Assembly (NCBI RefSeq): GCF_900113735.1
Contig: NZ_FOQM01000001.1
Coordinates: 248,001 to 312,000, forward strand
DNA length: 64,000 bases
Direction of reading: 5' to 3'
DNA from: Bradyrhizobium sp. Gha
Lineage (GTDB): Bacteria; Pseudomonadota; Alphaproteobacteria; Rhizobiales; Xanthobacteraceae
Shown here: positions 1-8,310 of the stretch, piece after piece
Layout of the letters: each line of letters begins with the position of its first letter
Numbering within the stretch: position 1 is the stretch's first letter
Notes under the pieces: generated by a model
The model's database searches: none
The model's input: only the letters and a program-made list of their open reading frames with translations
What the model was told of the DNA's origin: nothing
Made by a program: the position numbers and the translations under genes

Positions 1-1626
1 GTAGATCACCTCGCGCATGTCCTGCATGGTGCGCGCCGGGCTCTTGTCGAGATTGCCGGGCCCGGACATGCCGTAATGCGGCAGGTCGGGTACGATCACG
101 CGCAGGCCGCTGCGCAATGCGTATTGCATGATATTGCCGTAGTGGCCGCCGAATGCACCCTTGCCGTGGATGATGACGAGCACTTGCGGGTCCTTGTCGG
201 TGCCGGCATACTCGTCCATGTAGCCGATTTCCCAGGAATTGCCGCTCTTGTCCTTGGCGTCGGCGAACTTGACCGGATAGGGATAGGTCACATAGGCCTT
301 CCAGAACGACTTCTTGGGATCGATCTTCTGAGCGACATCGGGCGTGCGATAATTCTTGTCGACGAATTTCTGGGCTCGATCGAGCGCCGCCACGTCGTCC
401 ATGAAGGCGACGAACTTCGGATCGTTCTTGCGCTGATTGATGATCGGGAACACGCCGTAATGGGCGACCGGACTCTCCTGCGCGATCAGGTCCGCGCCGG
501 GTACACGATCGACCGCCTTCTGCGCCAGCTTGAAGTTCAGCCACAGGTCGTTGGTAATGTGCATCACCAGCGTGCGGGCCTGGATGCGGCCGAGATACGG
601 GTTGATGTTGTGGGTCTCGCCGACCCGGTTACGCCAGACGAGGTCGACTGCGTCATAGAGCTTGGCGCGGTTGGTGACGTTCAATCCCGCCTTCTCGTTC
701 GGCGGATCCCAGTAGAATATCTCGGGCTGAACGGCGGGCCAGTTCTGGGTCGTCCGGAAGGCAAAGTCGTAACCCGTCATTCCGAGGATCGACCAGCCGA
801 ACGCAACGCCCGGTACCGGATGCTTCTCCTTGGGCAGCTTGTAGTAATCGCCGTTGGTGGCCTGCCAGACCGGATCGGACTGGATCGCCGCCGTCATCAT
901 CTGGAACGTCCAATTGCCGACGGGGTCGTCGCCATCCGACTGCGTGGTGCCGCCGATCGGCATCAGGGCGTTGATGTACTCCGGATGCATTACGCCCCAG
1001 ACGTAAGTCTGCGTGCCGCCCATGGAGACGCCGGTCACGAGCGCGACGCGCGCCACCTTCAGCTCGTCCCGCAGCAGGCGATAATTGGCCTGCACCATGT
1101 CGTAGTAGCTGTATTGTGGAAATTTGACGCCGAGCCCGTCGGACGGCTTGCTGGCGCCCCACGTGCCGAGCGGGTCGACCATGATGACATAGTAGCGATC
1201 GGTATCGATCGGGCGGCCCGGACCAATGATCGGCACGCCGCCTGACAGCGCGGCGCCCTTCACCCACTGCTCGTACATGTCGGTGGAATCGCCGGAATAG
1301 TAGGAGTTGATCACGACGGCATTGGTGATCTCGCCGGCGGCGTTGCGACGCGCGTTGCCGATGGCAATATAGGCGGTGCGCAGTTGGCCTGCGCCGAGCG
1401 ACTCCAGCGTGACCCCTCCCTCGCCGCCATTCTCCCATTTGGAGGGATCGGTCAGGTCGTACTTGCCGCCAAGACGGAAGTTGGCGATTTCGTAGGTCTT
1501 CTTCAAGCCGTCATGCTGCACCTGCGACGAGCGGCGGGTAAAGGGTTGTGCGGCAGCAAGAGCGGTGCCGACCAGCAGCACGATCAAGCCAACGAAGCAA
1601 CGCTTCGCGATGTCGGTCCCGGTCAT
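1..1626 (-). CDS. Two-module alpha/beta hydrolase, exported, 3' end outside window
   Basis: Open reading frame of 542 codons that runs off the left edge without a stop. The ATG at 1626 follows a good GGGAGGAA ribosome site and opens an apparent signal peptide (hydrophobic core about residues 10-26, ending in AAAQ). The first module has a nucleophile elbow GVSMGG near residue 201, in a homoserine-acetyltransferase (MetX)-like setting. A second hydrolase-like start, with an HGKGAFGGH oxyanion-type segment, appears near residue 480. I therefore read it as a tandem or extended alpha/beta hydrolase acting in the periplasm; the substrate is unknown. It is divergent from the hydrolase operon at 1752 and shares the FixK-type box at 1682. 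The C-terminus, and any second catalytic triad, cannot be seen. Confidence 0.75.
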   Translation of the reverse strand, partial: MTGTDIAKRCFVGLIVLLVGTALAAAQPFTRRSSQVQHDGLKKTYEIANFRLGGKYDLTDPSKWENGGEGGVTLESLGAGQLRTAYIAIGNARRNAAGEITNAVVINSYYSGDSTDMYEQWVKGAALSGGVPIIGPGRPIDTDRYYVIMVDPLGTWGASKPSDGLGVKFPQYSYYDMVQANYRLLRDELKVARVALVTGVSMGGTQTYVWGVMHPEYINALMPIGGTTQSDGDDPVGNWTFQMMTAAIQSDPVWQATNGDYYKLPKEKHPVPGVAFGWSILGMTGYDFAFRTTQNWPAVQPEIFYWDPPNEKAGLNVTNRAKLYDAVDLVWRNRVGETHNINPYLGRIQARTLVMHITNDLWLNFKLAQKAVDRVPGADLIAQESPVAHYGVFPIINQRKNDPKFVAFMDDVAALDRAQKFVDKNYRTPDVAQKIDPKKSFWKAYVTYPYPVKFADAKDKSGNSWEIGYMDEYAGTDKDPQVLVIIHGKGAFGGHYGNIMQYALRSGLRVIVPDLPHYGMSGPGNLDKSPARTMQDMREVIY

Positions 1627-1681
1627 GACGGTTCCTCCCTGGACAGTTTTTCGTACGCTAGGAACCTCGGCGCGGGGAGCT

Positions 1682-1695
1682 TTGATCTAACTCAA
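1682..1695. promoter_or_regulatory. FixK/FNR-type box (TTGATCTAACTCAA)
   Basis: Perfect TTGA-N6-TCAA site between divergent genes. Its centre is 62 bp from the minus-strand start at 1626 and 63 bp from the plus-strand start at 1752. That spacing suits Crp/Fnr activation from about -41.5 with a short leader in both directions. Confidence 0.75.
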
Positions 1696-1751
1696 TGGAA
1701 TTCCGGCGCGGAGGTTGAGGATTGGAGGAATCAGATCGTCGGTAATTCGCG

Positions 1752-2678
1752 ATGCCTTTCCTCAGCCACGGCTCGTATCGGATACGCTATGAGCTCGACG
1801 GGCCGACGGGCGCGCCTGCCTACGTCCTCGTGAACGGGCTTACGCAATATTCCGAGCTGTGGGGCGCTTATCGCGCCGCGCTTTTCGCGCGAGGCTTTCG
1901 CGTCGCGACATTCGATCTGCTTGGTCAGGGCGCCTCGGACAAGCCGACGCTCTACATTAGCCAGGACGACCAGGTCGGTGCATTGGGCCTTCTGATCGAC
2001 GAGCTTGGAGACAGTCCCATCTTCCTGGGTGGCGTCAGTTTCGGCGGCCTGATCGCGCTGCGATACGCCATCGACCATGGCGGGCGGCTCTCCGGGCTGG
2101 TGCCGATGAGTTGCTTTGCGGAGCTGTCGCCCCAGCTTTTGCTGCTTGGCAACGCCCTGCGCACTGGACTGATCCTCGGCGGCACAAGTTACCTCCAGGA
2201 CCTGCTGCTGCCGATGAATCTGTCAGACCAATGGCTGGAGCCGCTCTTGGACAAGCTCGATACCGTCAAGCGCCAGGGGTGGCTGGTGAACGACGTCTAC
2301 GCACTTCAGAACTTGATGGAATCCTTCCTCGATTTCCAGCCGCTGACGCCGCGTCTGTCCGCGATCGCTGTTCCGACCATGATCCTCAACGGCGAGTTCG
2401 ATTTTCTGACACCGCGTAGTGTTCACGAAACATTGCGCATCGAGATTCCCAACAGCTCGATGGTGATCATTCCAAAGGCCTATCACGCCTTCACGCTGGA
2501 GAAAGGCGCGTTGACAGCCGATCTGCTTGCACGCTTTGCCGAGGACGTGCTGGCCGGCCGCTGGCAAGGCAATCAGGCCGTCTGGGTGGCGCCGGAGGAG
2601 CCTGGCGGCGAGCTTACGCCTTTCCCCGCCGGTTACGATCATTTGCGCGCCATTCCGGTCAAGCGAGCGCTGCCATGA
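1752..2678 (+). CDS. Alpha/beta-fold hydrolase
   Basis: 308-residue single-domain alpha/beta hydrolase without a signal peptide, so probably cytosolic. The nucleophile elbow is GVSFGG, the acid candidate lies in NGEFDFLTP, and the histidine candidate in the late YHAFTLEK segment. An early VNGLTQYSELW segment resembles the oxyanion-hole region. It is the first gene of a plus-strand run with the hypothetical gene at 2675 (4-bp ATGA overlap), the AtoDA-type CoA-transferase and a MaoC hydratase. This suggests acyl-CoA, ester or polyester-oligomer metabolism. The ribosome site in front of the ATG is weak. The substrate cannot be named from sequence. Confidence 0.8.
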   Translation: MPFLSHGSYRIRYELDGPTGAPAYVLVNGLTQYSELWGAYRAALFARGFRVATFDLLGQGASDKPTLYISQDDQVGALGLLIDELGDSPIFLGGVSFGGLIALRYAIDHGGRLSGLVPMSCFAELSPQLLLLGNALRTGLILGGTSYLQDLLLPMNLSDQWLEPLLDKLDTVKRQGWLVNDVYALQNLMESFLDFQPLTPRLSAIAVPTMILNGEFDFLTPRSVHETLRIEIPNSSMVIIPKAYHAFTLEKGALTADLLARFAEDVLAGRWQGNQAVWVAPEEPGGELTPFPAGYDHLRAIPVKRALP

Positions 2679-3289
2679 GCGGCTTCCTCGGTCCTCTCGA
2701 GTCGGACGGCCGCATTCCGCCGCACCAACAGACCCGGGTCGCGGCATTCCTGATCTCGGCGCATGGCGCGCTGGCGCGGCAGTCCGCACTGACCGTGCCT
2801 GCAACGCTTGAGTCCGGCTGGCAGACCGAATTGAATACGCAGCTCTTCCGCGAAACTGAAATCGTCTCCCTGCTGATCCGCGCCACGAGTTGGGCGCCCG
2901 ACCCCGGCCTGGGTTACATGGCCGTGGGCTGGGAAAGCGCCTGGTACCCGGCACCGGTGCACGACATACCCGATTGGCCCCTCGCCATGGCGGCAGGGCT
3001 CGCGACCCTTGCGCATGCCGTCCATGCCGCGATCCGGCCGGCTGCACTGTTGCCGACCGCCGCAAATCCGGATGATCCGTTCGTGATGGCGCTGCGCCAC
3101 ATCGAGTTCGAGAGCGGGCGCATGCTCCAAACCCAGATCATTGTCCTGAAGAGTTCAACGCTGCAGCCCCATCGCGACGCCATCAACTCCGCATTGGAAC
3201 GCCGCCACCGTGAGGTGCGCAAGCTGTGGCACGACATGCTCCGAAGCGTCGGGATCGCCGTCGATGGTTCAAATGACGGTCAGCCTTGA
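2675..3289 (+). CDS. Hypothetical protein in acyl-CoA operon
   Basis: 204-residue protein I do not recognise. Its ATG overlaps the upstream hydrolase stop (ATGA), indicating translational coupling. No signal peptide or transmembrane segment is obvious. The middle has a hydrophobic Ala-rich stretch (about residues 108-130), and the C-terminal third looks helical and basic (ERRHREVRKLWHDML). Codon use resembles its neighbours. Its position between a hydrolase and the CoA-transferase subunits suggests an accessory role in the same pathway, but that is inference only. Confidence 0.7.
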   Translation: MSGFLGPLESDGRIPPHQQTRVAAFLISAHGALARQSALTVPATLESGWQTELNTQLFRETEIVSLLIRATSWAPDPGLGYMAVGWESAWYPAPVHDIPDWPLAMAAGLATLAHAVHAAIRPAALLPTAANPDDPFVMALRHIEFESGRMLQTQIIVLKSSTLQPHRDAINSALERRHREVRKLWHDMLRSVGIAVDGSNDGQP

Positions 3290-3365
3290 TGCAAATCAAA
3301 GGACCGCGGTGACGGTGGGCAAAAATCCGCTGCTGCCCTTCGGTATCCGACCGGGAGTTTCAATC

Positions 3366-4013
3366 ATGAAGGCCGTTTCCGTCGAAGAAGCCGTTGCAAT
3401 GATACCGGCGGGCGCCAGCATCATGGTCGGCGGCTTCATGGGCGTGGGGACGCCGGAGCGCCTGCTCGACGAGGTCGCGCGCCAGCACAAGGCAGGCCTG
3501 ACGCTGATCTCAAACGACGCGGCGACGCCCGGCAAGGGCGTCGGCAAGCTGTTCGATCAGGCGCTGGTGTCGAAGCTGATCGCAACGCATATCGGCCTCA
3601 ATCCGAAGGCGCAGCAGCAGATGCTGGCGAACCAGATCGCCGTCGACCTCGTCCCGCAAGGCACCTTCGTCGAGCGCATCCGCGCCGGCGGATGCGGCCT
3701 CGGCGGCGTGCTGACCCCGACGGGCGTCGGGACCCTCGTTGCGGAAGGCAAGCGTCAGATCGAGGTCGATGGCCGGGCATACCTGCTGGAGACTGCACTA
3801 CGCGCGCAGTTTGCGCTGGTGCACGCCTTTCTTGCCGATTATCTCGGCAATCTGGCCTACGCGCTCACCTCGCGCAATTTCAATCCGATCATGGCGATGG
3901 CGGCGGACACCGTCATCGTGACGGCGGAGCATATCGTCCCCGTCGGCGTGATTGCGCCCGATCACGTCGTCACTCCCGCGCCGCTGGTCGACTACCTCAT
4001 CACCAACGGGTGA
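3366..4013 (+). CDS. atoD: Acetate/acetoacetate CoA-transferase alpha subunit
   Basis: 215 residues when started at the ATG at 3366 (KAVSVEEAV); longer in-frame starts lack family similarity. It matches the AtoD family closely in memory, with the IMVGGFMGVGTPERL glycine-rich CoA-binding loop, VPQGT, GGVLTPTGVGT and the late NFNPIMAMAADTVIV segment. With the beta subunit 4 bp downstream it should move CoA between short-chain acyl-CoA and acetate or acetoacetate in the cytoplasm. It sits in the run that starts behind the FixK-type box at 1682, suggesting low-oxygen control. The exact acid pair is not determinable. Confidence 0.9.
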   Translation: MKAVSVEEAVAMIPAGASIMVGGFMGVGTPERLLDEVARQHKAGLTLISNDAATPGKGVGKLFDQALVSKLIATHIGLNPKAQQQMLANQIAVDLVPQGTFVERIRAGGCGLGGVLTPTGVGTLVAEGKRQIEVDGRAYLLETALRAQFALVHAFLADYLGNLAYALTSRNFNPIMAMAADTVIVTAEHIVPVGVIAPDHVVTPAPLVDYLITNG

Positions 4014-4017
4014 CATC

Positions 4018-4668
4018 ATGGATCCCCAGATCATCATCGCCCGGCGCGTCGCCAAGGAGTTGCGGAGCGGCAATCTCGTCAATCTCGGCATCGGCATTCC
4101 GACGCTGGTCGCGAACTACGTGCCGTCCGATCTGAAAGTCTTCTTCCAGTCGGAGAACGGCCTGATCGGCACCGGGCCGATTCCCGAGCAGGGCATGGCC
4201 CATCCGACCCTCACCGACGCCGGCGGGCGCCCGATCAGCGCGCTGCCGGGCGCCTCGACCTTCGACAGCGCGATGTCGTTTGGGCTGATCCGCGGCGGTC
4301 ATGTCGACGTCACCGTGCTCGGCGGCCTCCAGGTCGACGCACATGGTCATCTCGCCAACTGGATGATCCCCGGCAAGATGGTGCCGGGCATGGGCGGCGC
4401 CATGGATCTCGTGAGCGGCGCCAAGCGCGTCATCGTGGCCATGCAGCACGCGGCAAAGGGCAAGTCGAAGATCGTGGCGAAATGCTCGCTGCCGCTGACT
4501 TCGGCGCGCCCCGTCGACCTGGTCGTGACCGACATGGCCGTGATCGGCTTCCCCGGGGGCAAGGCGGCACTGCTCGAAACCGCACCCGGCATCAGCGTCG
4601 GCGAAGTCGTGGCACTGACCGAGGCTGAGCTCGCCATTCCCGACAATGTTCCGGAAATGAGACTCTGA
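4018..4668 (+). CDS. atoA: Acetate/acetoacetate CoA-transferase beta subunit
   Basis: 216 residues from the ATG at 4018, just after the alpha-subunit stop. It carries the CoA-transferase signature QSENGLIG, whose glutamate forms the glutamyl-CoA intermediate. It also has AtoA-like blocks NLGIGIPTLVANY, SAMSFGLIRGGHVD, VLGGLQVD and PGKMVPGMGGAMDLV. Length and order match the E. coli AtoA/AtoD pair, although here the alpha gene comes first. A MaoC hydratase follows 12 bp later, suggesting the operon handles hydroxyacyl or enoyl-CoA intermediates of butyrate or PHB type. Confidence 0.9.
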   Translation: MDPQIIIARRVAKELRSGNLVNLGIGIPTLVANYVPSDLKVFFQSENGLIGTGPIPEQGMAHPTLTDAGGRPISALPGASTFDSAMSFGLIRGGHVDVTVLGGLQVDAHGHLANWMIPGKMVPGMGGAMDLVSGAKRVIVAMQHAAKGKSKIVAKCSLPLTSARPVDLVVTDMAVIGFPGGKAALLETAPGISVGEVVALTEAELAIPDNVPEMRL

Positions 4669-4680
4669 GCAGGTCAACCC

Positions 4681-5139
4681 ATGCGGATATTCAGCAACTT
4701 CGACGAGATCAAATCGGCTGTCGGCACGGAGATCGGTGCCAGCGACTGGATCGAGATCACGCAGGAGCGCATCAACCAGTTCGCCGAGGCGACCTGTGAC
4801 GAGCAATGGATCCATGTCGACCAGGAGCGCGCGAGCAAGGAAATGCCCGGCGGCAAGACCATCGCTCATGGCCTTCTCTCGCTCGCCCTGGCCCCGCTGT
4901 TCATTCGCTCGGTCATCGGCCTGAAGGGCCTGCGCAACACGCTCAACTACGGCGCGGACCGGATCAGGTATCTTGCGCCGGTGCCGGCTGGCTCGAGGCT
5001 GCGCGGCCGCGTCACGGTCGCCGAAGCCGAGGACGTGCCGCCCGACGGATTGCGCGTCAACTATCATCTCGTGATCGAGATCGAGGGCGGCAAGAAGCCC
5101 GCCTGCGTCGCCGAGCTGATCGCCCTGCACTACCGCTGA
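4681..5139 (+). CDS. MaoC-family (R)-specific enoyl-CoA hydratase
   Basis: 152-residue hot-dog protein with the MaoC catalytic pattern: an Asp/His pair in DEQWIHVD (about residues 40-47) followed by GKTIAHGLLSLAL. This is the usual length for PhaJ/MaoC single-domain hydratases, which interconvert enoyl-CoA and (R)-3-hydroxyacyl-CoA. Last gene of the plus-strand run with atoDA. The combination fits entry or exit of hydroxybutyryl-CoA units, a link to PHB metabolism suggested also by the PhaC-like gene at 8311-10539. Substrate chain length is unknown. Confidence 0.85.
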   Translation: MRIFSNFDEIKSAVGTEIGASDWIEITQERINQFAEATCDEQWIHVDQERASKEMPGGKTIAHGLLSLALAPLFIRSVIGLKGLRNTLNYGADRIRYLAPVPAGSRLRGRVTVAEAEDVPPDGLRVNYHLVIEIEGGKKPACVAELIALHYR

Positions 5140-5211
5140 AACAAAATCTCGAAAACAACCCCATGCACAGTAGCCATTGGGGTCCACTGCGCCACGCCTT
5201 CTGCTTTTACG

Positions 5212-5238
5212 AAAAAAATGCATTGCCCCGTCGGGCAA
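5212..5238 (-). terminator. Rho-independent terminator after fabI
   Basis: On the minus strand a 6-bp stem (TTGCCC, loop GACG, GGGCAA) is followed within a few bases by a run of seven T (5218-5212). It lies about 75 bp beyond the fabI stop and would end the DUF3141-pta-ackA-fabI transcript. Confidence 0.65.
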
Positions 5239-5313
5239 AACACTGGCAATATGCCATCATCACCCCACGTGCCGTGGCAACCGGGCCCGGCGCGACAACG
5301 CACCGATCCGCCA

Positions 5314-6102
5314 TCAATCGATGATGTGATAGCCACCATCGATATAGAGAACGCCGCCGGTGATCAGCTTCGCGCCGTCGAGCGCCAGGAACGCGGTGGC
5401 ATTGCCGACATCGTCGATGCTGACGAGGCTGCGCGAGGGCGCCTTGGACTGGGCCTTGTCCATGAGCTCGTCGAACTCGGGAATGCCTGAGGCCGCGCGG
5501 GTCGCAAGCGGTCCCGGCGAGATCGCGTGAACGCGAATGCCTTTCGGCCCAAGCTCTGCAGCCGCATAGCGAACGGAAGCCTCGAGCGCCGCCTTCGCCA
5601 CGCCCATGATGTTGTAGTTCTCCACCACCATCTGGCTGCCGTAATAGGTCATGGTGAACATCGTGCCGCCGTTCTTCATCAGCGGCTCAGCGAGATGCGC
5701 CATGCGCAGGAATGACCAGCAGGAGACGTCCATGGTTTTCAGGAAGCCGTCACGGCCGACGTCGACGACGCGGCCGTGCAGCGCCTCCTTGGGTGAGAAG
5801 GCGATGGAATGAAGCAGGAAATCGAGCTGCCCCCACTCCGACTTGATGCGTTCGAACACCGCTTCCGTCTGCCCCTCGACCATGACGTCCAGCGGCACGA
5901 AGATCGGCGCCTCAAGCGCCTGGGCCAGCGGCTCGACGTGCTTCTTGGCACGCTCGTTCAGATAGGTGACGGCGAGATCGGCGCCGAGCGCGCGAAACGC
6001 CCTGGCGCAACCCCAGGCGATCGACTGGTCGTTGGCGATGCCGACGACGAGGCCCTTCTTCCCCTTCAGAGCAACTTTGCTGTCCGGAAATACTGGGATC
6101 AT
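5314..6102 (-). CDS. fabI: Enoyl-[acyl-carrier-protein] reductase, FabI type
   Basis: 262-residue SDR-fold protein of FabI type. It has the nucleotide-binding start GLVVGIANDQSIAWG, the LLHSIAFSP block, the catalytic Tyr/Lys in YNIMGVAKAALE, and the C-terminal GGVLYIDGGYHI. It reduces enoyl-ACP with NAD(P)H in fatty-acid elongation. It overlaps ackA by 4 bp as the last gene of the DUF3141-pta-ackA-fabI run. Rhizobia usually carry more than one FabI, so this may be an oxygen-regulated isoform that re-oxidises NADH; that is inference. Confidence 0.9.
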   Translation of the reverse strand: MIPVFPDSKVALKGKKGLVVGIANDQSIAWGCARAFRALGADLAVTYLNERAKKHVEPLAQALEAPIFVPLDVMVEGQTEAVFERIKSEWGQLDFLLHSIAFSPKEALHGRVVDVGRDGFLKTMDVSCWSFLRMAHLAEPLMKNGGTMFTMTYYGSQMVVENYNIMGVAKAALEASVRYAAAELGPKGIRVHAISPGPLATRAASGIPEFDELMDKAQSKAPSRSLVSIDDVGNATAFLALDGAKLITGGVLYIDGGYHIID

Positions 6103-7322
6103 GACACCCTCTCATGTCTGGGGCCGCGCGATTGGCCGTTCATCAGCAGCGACAGCGTATGCTGTGCGATCATCAATTCCTCGTCCGTCGGTATGACATA
6201 GACGGGCACGAGACTGGCCTTCGCCGATATCAGGCGCGCATGGCGCGCGTTTTCGGCTGGGTCGAGTGCCACACCCAGCCAGCCGAGTTGCTCCGCCACG
6301 CGCGCGCGAATGCCGCTGGAATTCTCGCCGATGCCGGCGGTGAAGACGAAGGCATCGATCCCCTGCAGCGCCGCGGCCAGCATGCCGGCGCTGAGACCGA
6401 TGCGATAGACGAAATAATCCACCGCCAGCTTTGCCTTCGGATCGCCGCTCGCCTGCAGCTCGCGCATGTCATTGCTGACGCCGGAGAGACCCTTCAGGCC
6501 GCAGTCGCGGTAAAGGAAATCTTGCACCTTCGATGCCGTCATCCCCTTCTCCGACATCAGGTACAGCACGACTCCCGGATCGAGCTGGCCGGGGCGCGTG
6601 CCCATCGGCAGCCCGTCGAGCGCGGTGAATCCCATGGTGCTCTCGACACTCTGTCCGCCCTTCATGGCGCACATCGACGCGCCGCTGCCGAGATGGGCGA
6701 CGATCACCCGACCTTTTGCGATATCGGGCGCGATCTGCGGCAAGGTGCGGGAGATGTACTCATAGGACAGGCCGTGAAACCCGTAGCGGCGCACGCCTTC
6801 GGCGTGGAGCTGGTGCGGGATCGCGTAATGATCGGCTAGCGGACCATGGGTGCGGTGAAACGCGGTGTCGAAACAGGCGACCTGGGGTACCGCAGGGAAA
6901 TTGGCGAGGATCGAACGGATCGGCGCCAGATTGTGCGGTTGATGCAGCGGCGCCAGAGCCACGAAACGCTCCAACCGTGCCACCACGCCATGATCGACCA
7001 GAACCGGCCCCTCGAATTCCGGCCCGCCATGGACGACGCGGTGCCCGACCGCCAGGGGTTGGATACGAACCTCATTGCGCAGCCACTCGCCGGCGATCGC
7101 CATCGCCGCCGGAACGTCCCCGACCGCCTCGATCGGATAGGCGCGATCGGCCATGGGATCGCCGCCTGCTCCATTCGCCCGCAGGCGCGGACGACTGCCG
7201 ATGCCGTCCACCTGCCCCTTGATCAGCCGGCGAAGCCTGCCTTCACCGTCGACTGCGAAGACCTGGAACTTGACGCTCGAGGAGCCGGCGTTGACGACGA
7301 GGACGCTGTCCATGGCAATCAC
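6099..7322 (-). CDS. ackA: Acetate kinase
   Basis: 407 residues with ASKHA-fold acetate kinase marks: N-terminal VLVVNAGSSSVKF, GHRVVHGG, FDTAFHRT, RRYGFHGLSYEY, AHLGSGASM and FTAGIGENS. It converts acetyl phosphate and ADP to acetate and ATP (reversible). The ATG at 7322 overlaps the upstream pta stop by 4 bp; MDSVLV at 7313 is an alternative start. Together with pta it gives substrate-level ATP from acetyl-CoA, useful when respiration is oxygen-limited. The FixK-type box upstream of the operon supports that reading. Confidence 0.93.
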   Translation of the reverse strand: MIAMDSVLVVNAGSSSVKFQVFAVDGEGRLRRLIKGQVDGIGSRPRLRANGAGGDPMADRAYPIEAVGDVPAAMAIAGEWLRNEVRIQPLAVGHRVVHGGPEFEGPVLVDHGVVARLERFVALAPLHQPHNLAPIRSILANFPAVPQVACFDTAFHRTHGPLADHYAIPHQLHAEGVRRYGFHGLSYEYISRTLPQIAPDIAKGRVIVAHLGSGASMCAMKGGQSVESTMGFTALDGLPMGTRPGQLDPGVVLYLMSEKGMTASKVQDFLYRDCGLKGLSGVSNDMRELQASGDPKAKLAVDYFVYRIGLSAGMLAAALQGIDAFVFTAGIGENSSGIRARVAEQLGWLGVALDPAENARHARLISAKASLVPVYVIPTDEELMIAQHTLSLLMNGQSRGPRHERVS

Positions 7323-8284
7323 GCCGCAATGGTCGGCGCCTTCTGGCGCCGGGCGTTGGCATAAAGCGCGGCAACGGCGCAGGATGCCATTCGCGCCCTC
7401 GCGCTGTCCGCACGCGAGGTCAGGACGACCGGCACCCGCGCGCCGAGCACAATGCCGGCGCCGTCGGCCTTGGCGAAATAAGCGAGATTCTTGGCGAGCA
7501 TGTTGCCCGATTCCAGATCAGGCACGACCAGGATCTGCGCGCGGCCGGCGACCTCGGACTTGATACCCTTGATGCGCGCGGATTCGACATCGATCGCGTT
7601 GTCGAACGCCAGCGGCCCGTCAAGCACGCCGCCGGTGATCTGCCCGCGGTCCGCCATCTTGCAAAGAGCCGCAGCCTCGATCGTGGACGGAATCTTCGAT
7701 GTGACCGTCTCCACGGCGGACAGGATGGCGATGCGCGGCGACTGGCCGAAGCCGGCCTGGTTGTAGAGATCGATCGCGTTCTGGATGATGTCGCGCTTGG
7801 CATCGAGGTCGGGGAAGATGTTGATCGCGGCGTCGGTGACGAAGATGGTCTCGGCATAGGCCGGCACGTCCATGACGAACACATGGCTGATGCGCCGATC
7901 GGTCCGCAGCCCGCCGACCTTGGCGGTCACGGCCCGCATCAATTCGTCGGTGTGCAGGCTGCCCTTCATCAGAAGTTCACCTCTCGCGGCGTGGATCAAT
8001 TCGACGCCCTTGGCTGCGGCATCGTCGCTGTGCACGGCATCGACGATCTCGCAGCGGGAGATGTCCAGATCGAACTTGGCGGCGGTATCCCTGATCTTCC
8101 GCTCCGGCCCGACCAGCACGGGCCGAATGATGCCCGCAGCCGCGCTGTCCAGGGCGCCCCGCAACGACGTCTCGTCGCAGGGATGCACGACGACGGTGGG
8201 CGCCGGTGGGATCGCCCTCGCCGCGGCGATCAGGCGATCGTACTTGCTGGGAGAGTGCGTAGCCGCCGCATCTGGTGACATCAT
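7319..8284 (-). CDS. pta: Phosphate acetyltransferase (short PTA/PTB type)
   Basis: 321-residue phosphotransacylase without the long N-terminal DRTGG/P-loop part of E. coli Pta. The C-terminal half shows the family blocks VTDAAINIFPDL, GGVLDGPLAFDNAI and LVVPDLESGNMLAKNL. The conserved tail of this family follows (KADGAGIVLGARVPVVLTSR). It should convert acetyl-CoA (or butyryl-CoA) and phosphate to the acyl phosphate used by AckA. Two adjacent ATGs (8284, 8281) follow GGGAG. The stop overlaps ackA by 4 bp. Acetyl versus butyryl preference is not decided by the sequence. Confidence 0.87.
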   Translation of the reverse strand: MMSPDAAATHSPSKYDRLIAAARAIPPAPTVVVHPCDETSLRGALDSAAAGIIRPVLVGPERKIRDTAAKFDLDISRCEIVDAVHSDDAAAKGVELIHAARGELLMKGSLHTDELMRAVTAKVGGLRTDRRISHVFVMDVPAYAETIFVTDAAINIFPDLDAKRDIIQNAIDLYNQAGFGQSPRIAILSAVETVTSKIPSTIEAAALCKMADRGQITGGVLDGPLAFDNAIDVESARIKGIKSEVAGRAQILVVPDLESGNMLAKNLAYFAKADGAGIVLGARVPVVLTSRADSARARMASCAVAALYANARRQKAPTIAA

Positions 8285-8310
8285 GTTGCTCCCGGTCCTT
8301 GCAACCCGCG

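Noticed and set aside
76..1245. Long plus-strand open frame (389 codons)
   Set aside because: It lies antisense to the exported hydrolase, whose minus-strand frame has a signal peptide, ribosome site and catalytic motif. High GC makes such shadow frames common.
653..1438. Minus-strand open frame of 261 codons
   Set aside because: Arg/His-rich composition and wrong frame relative to the hydrolase; a shadow of the real gene.
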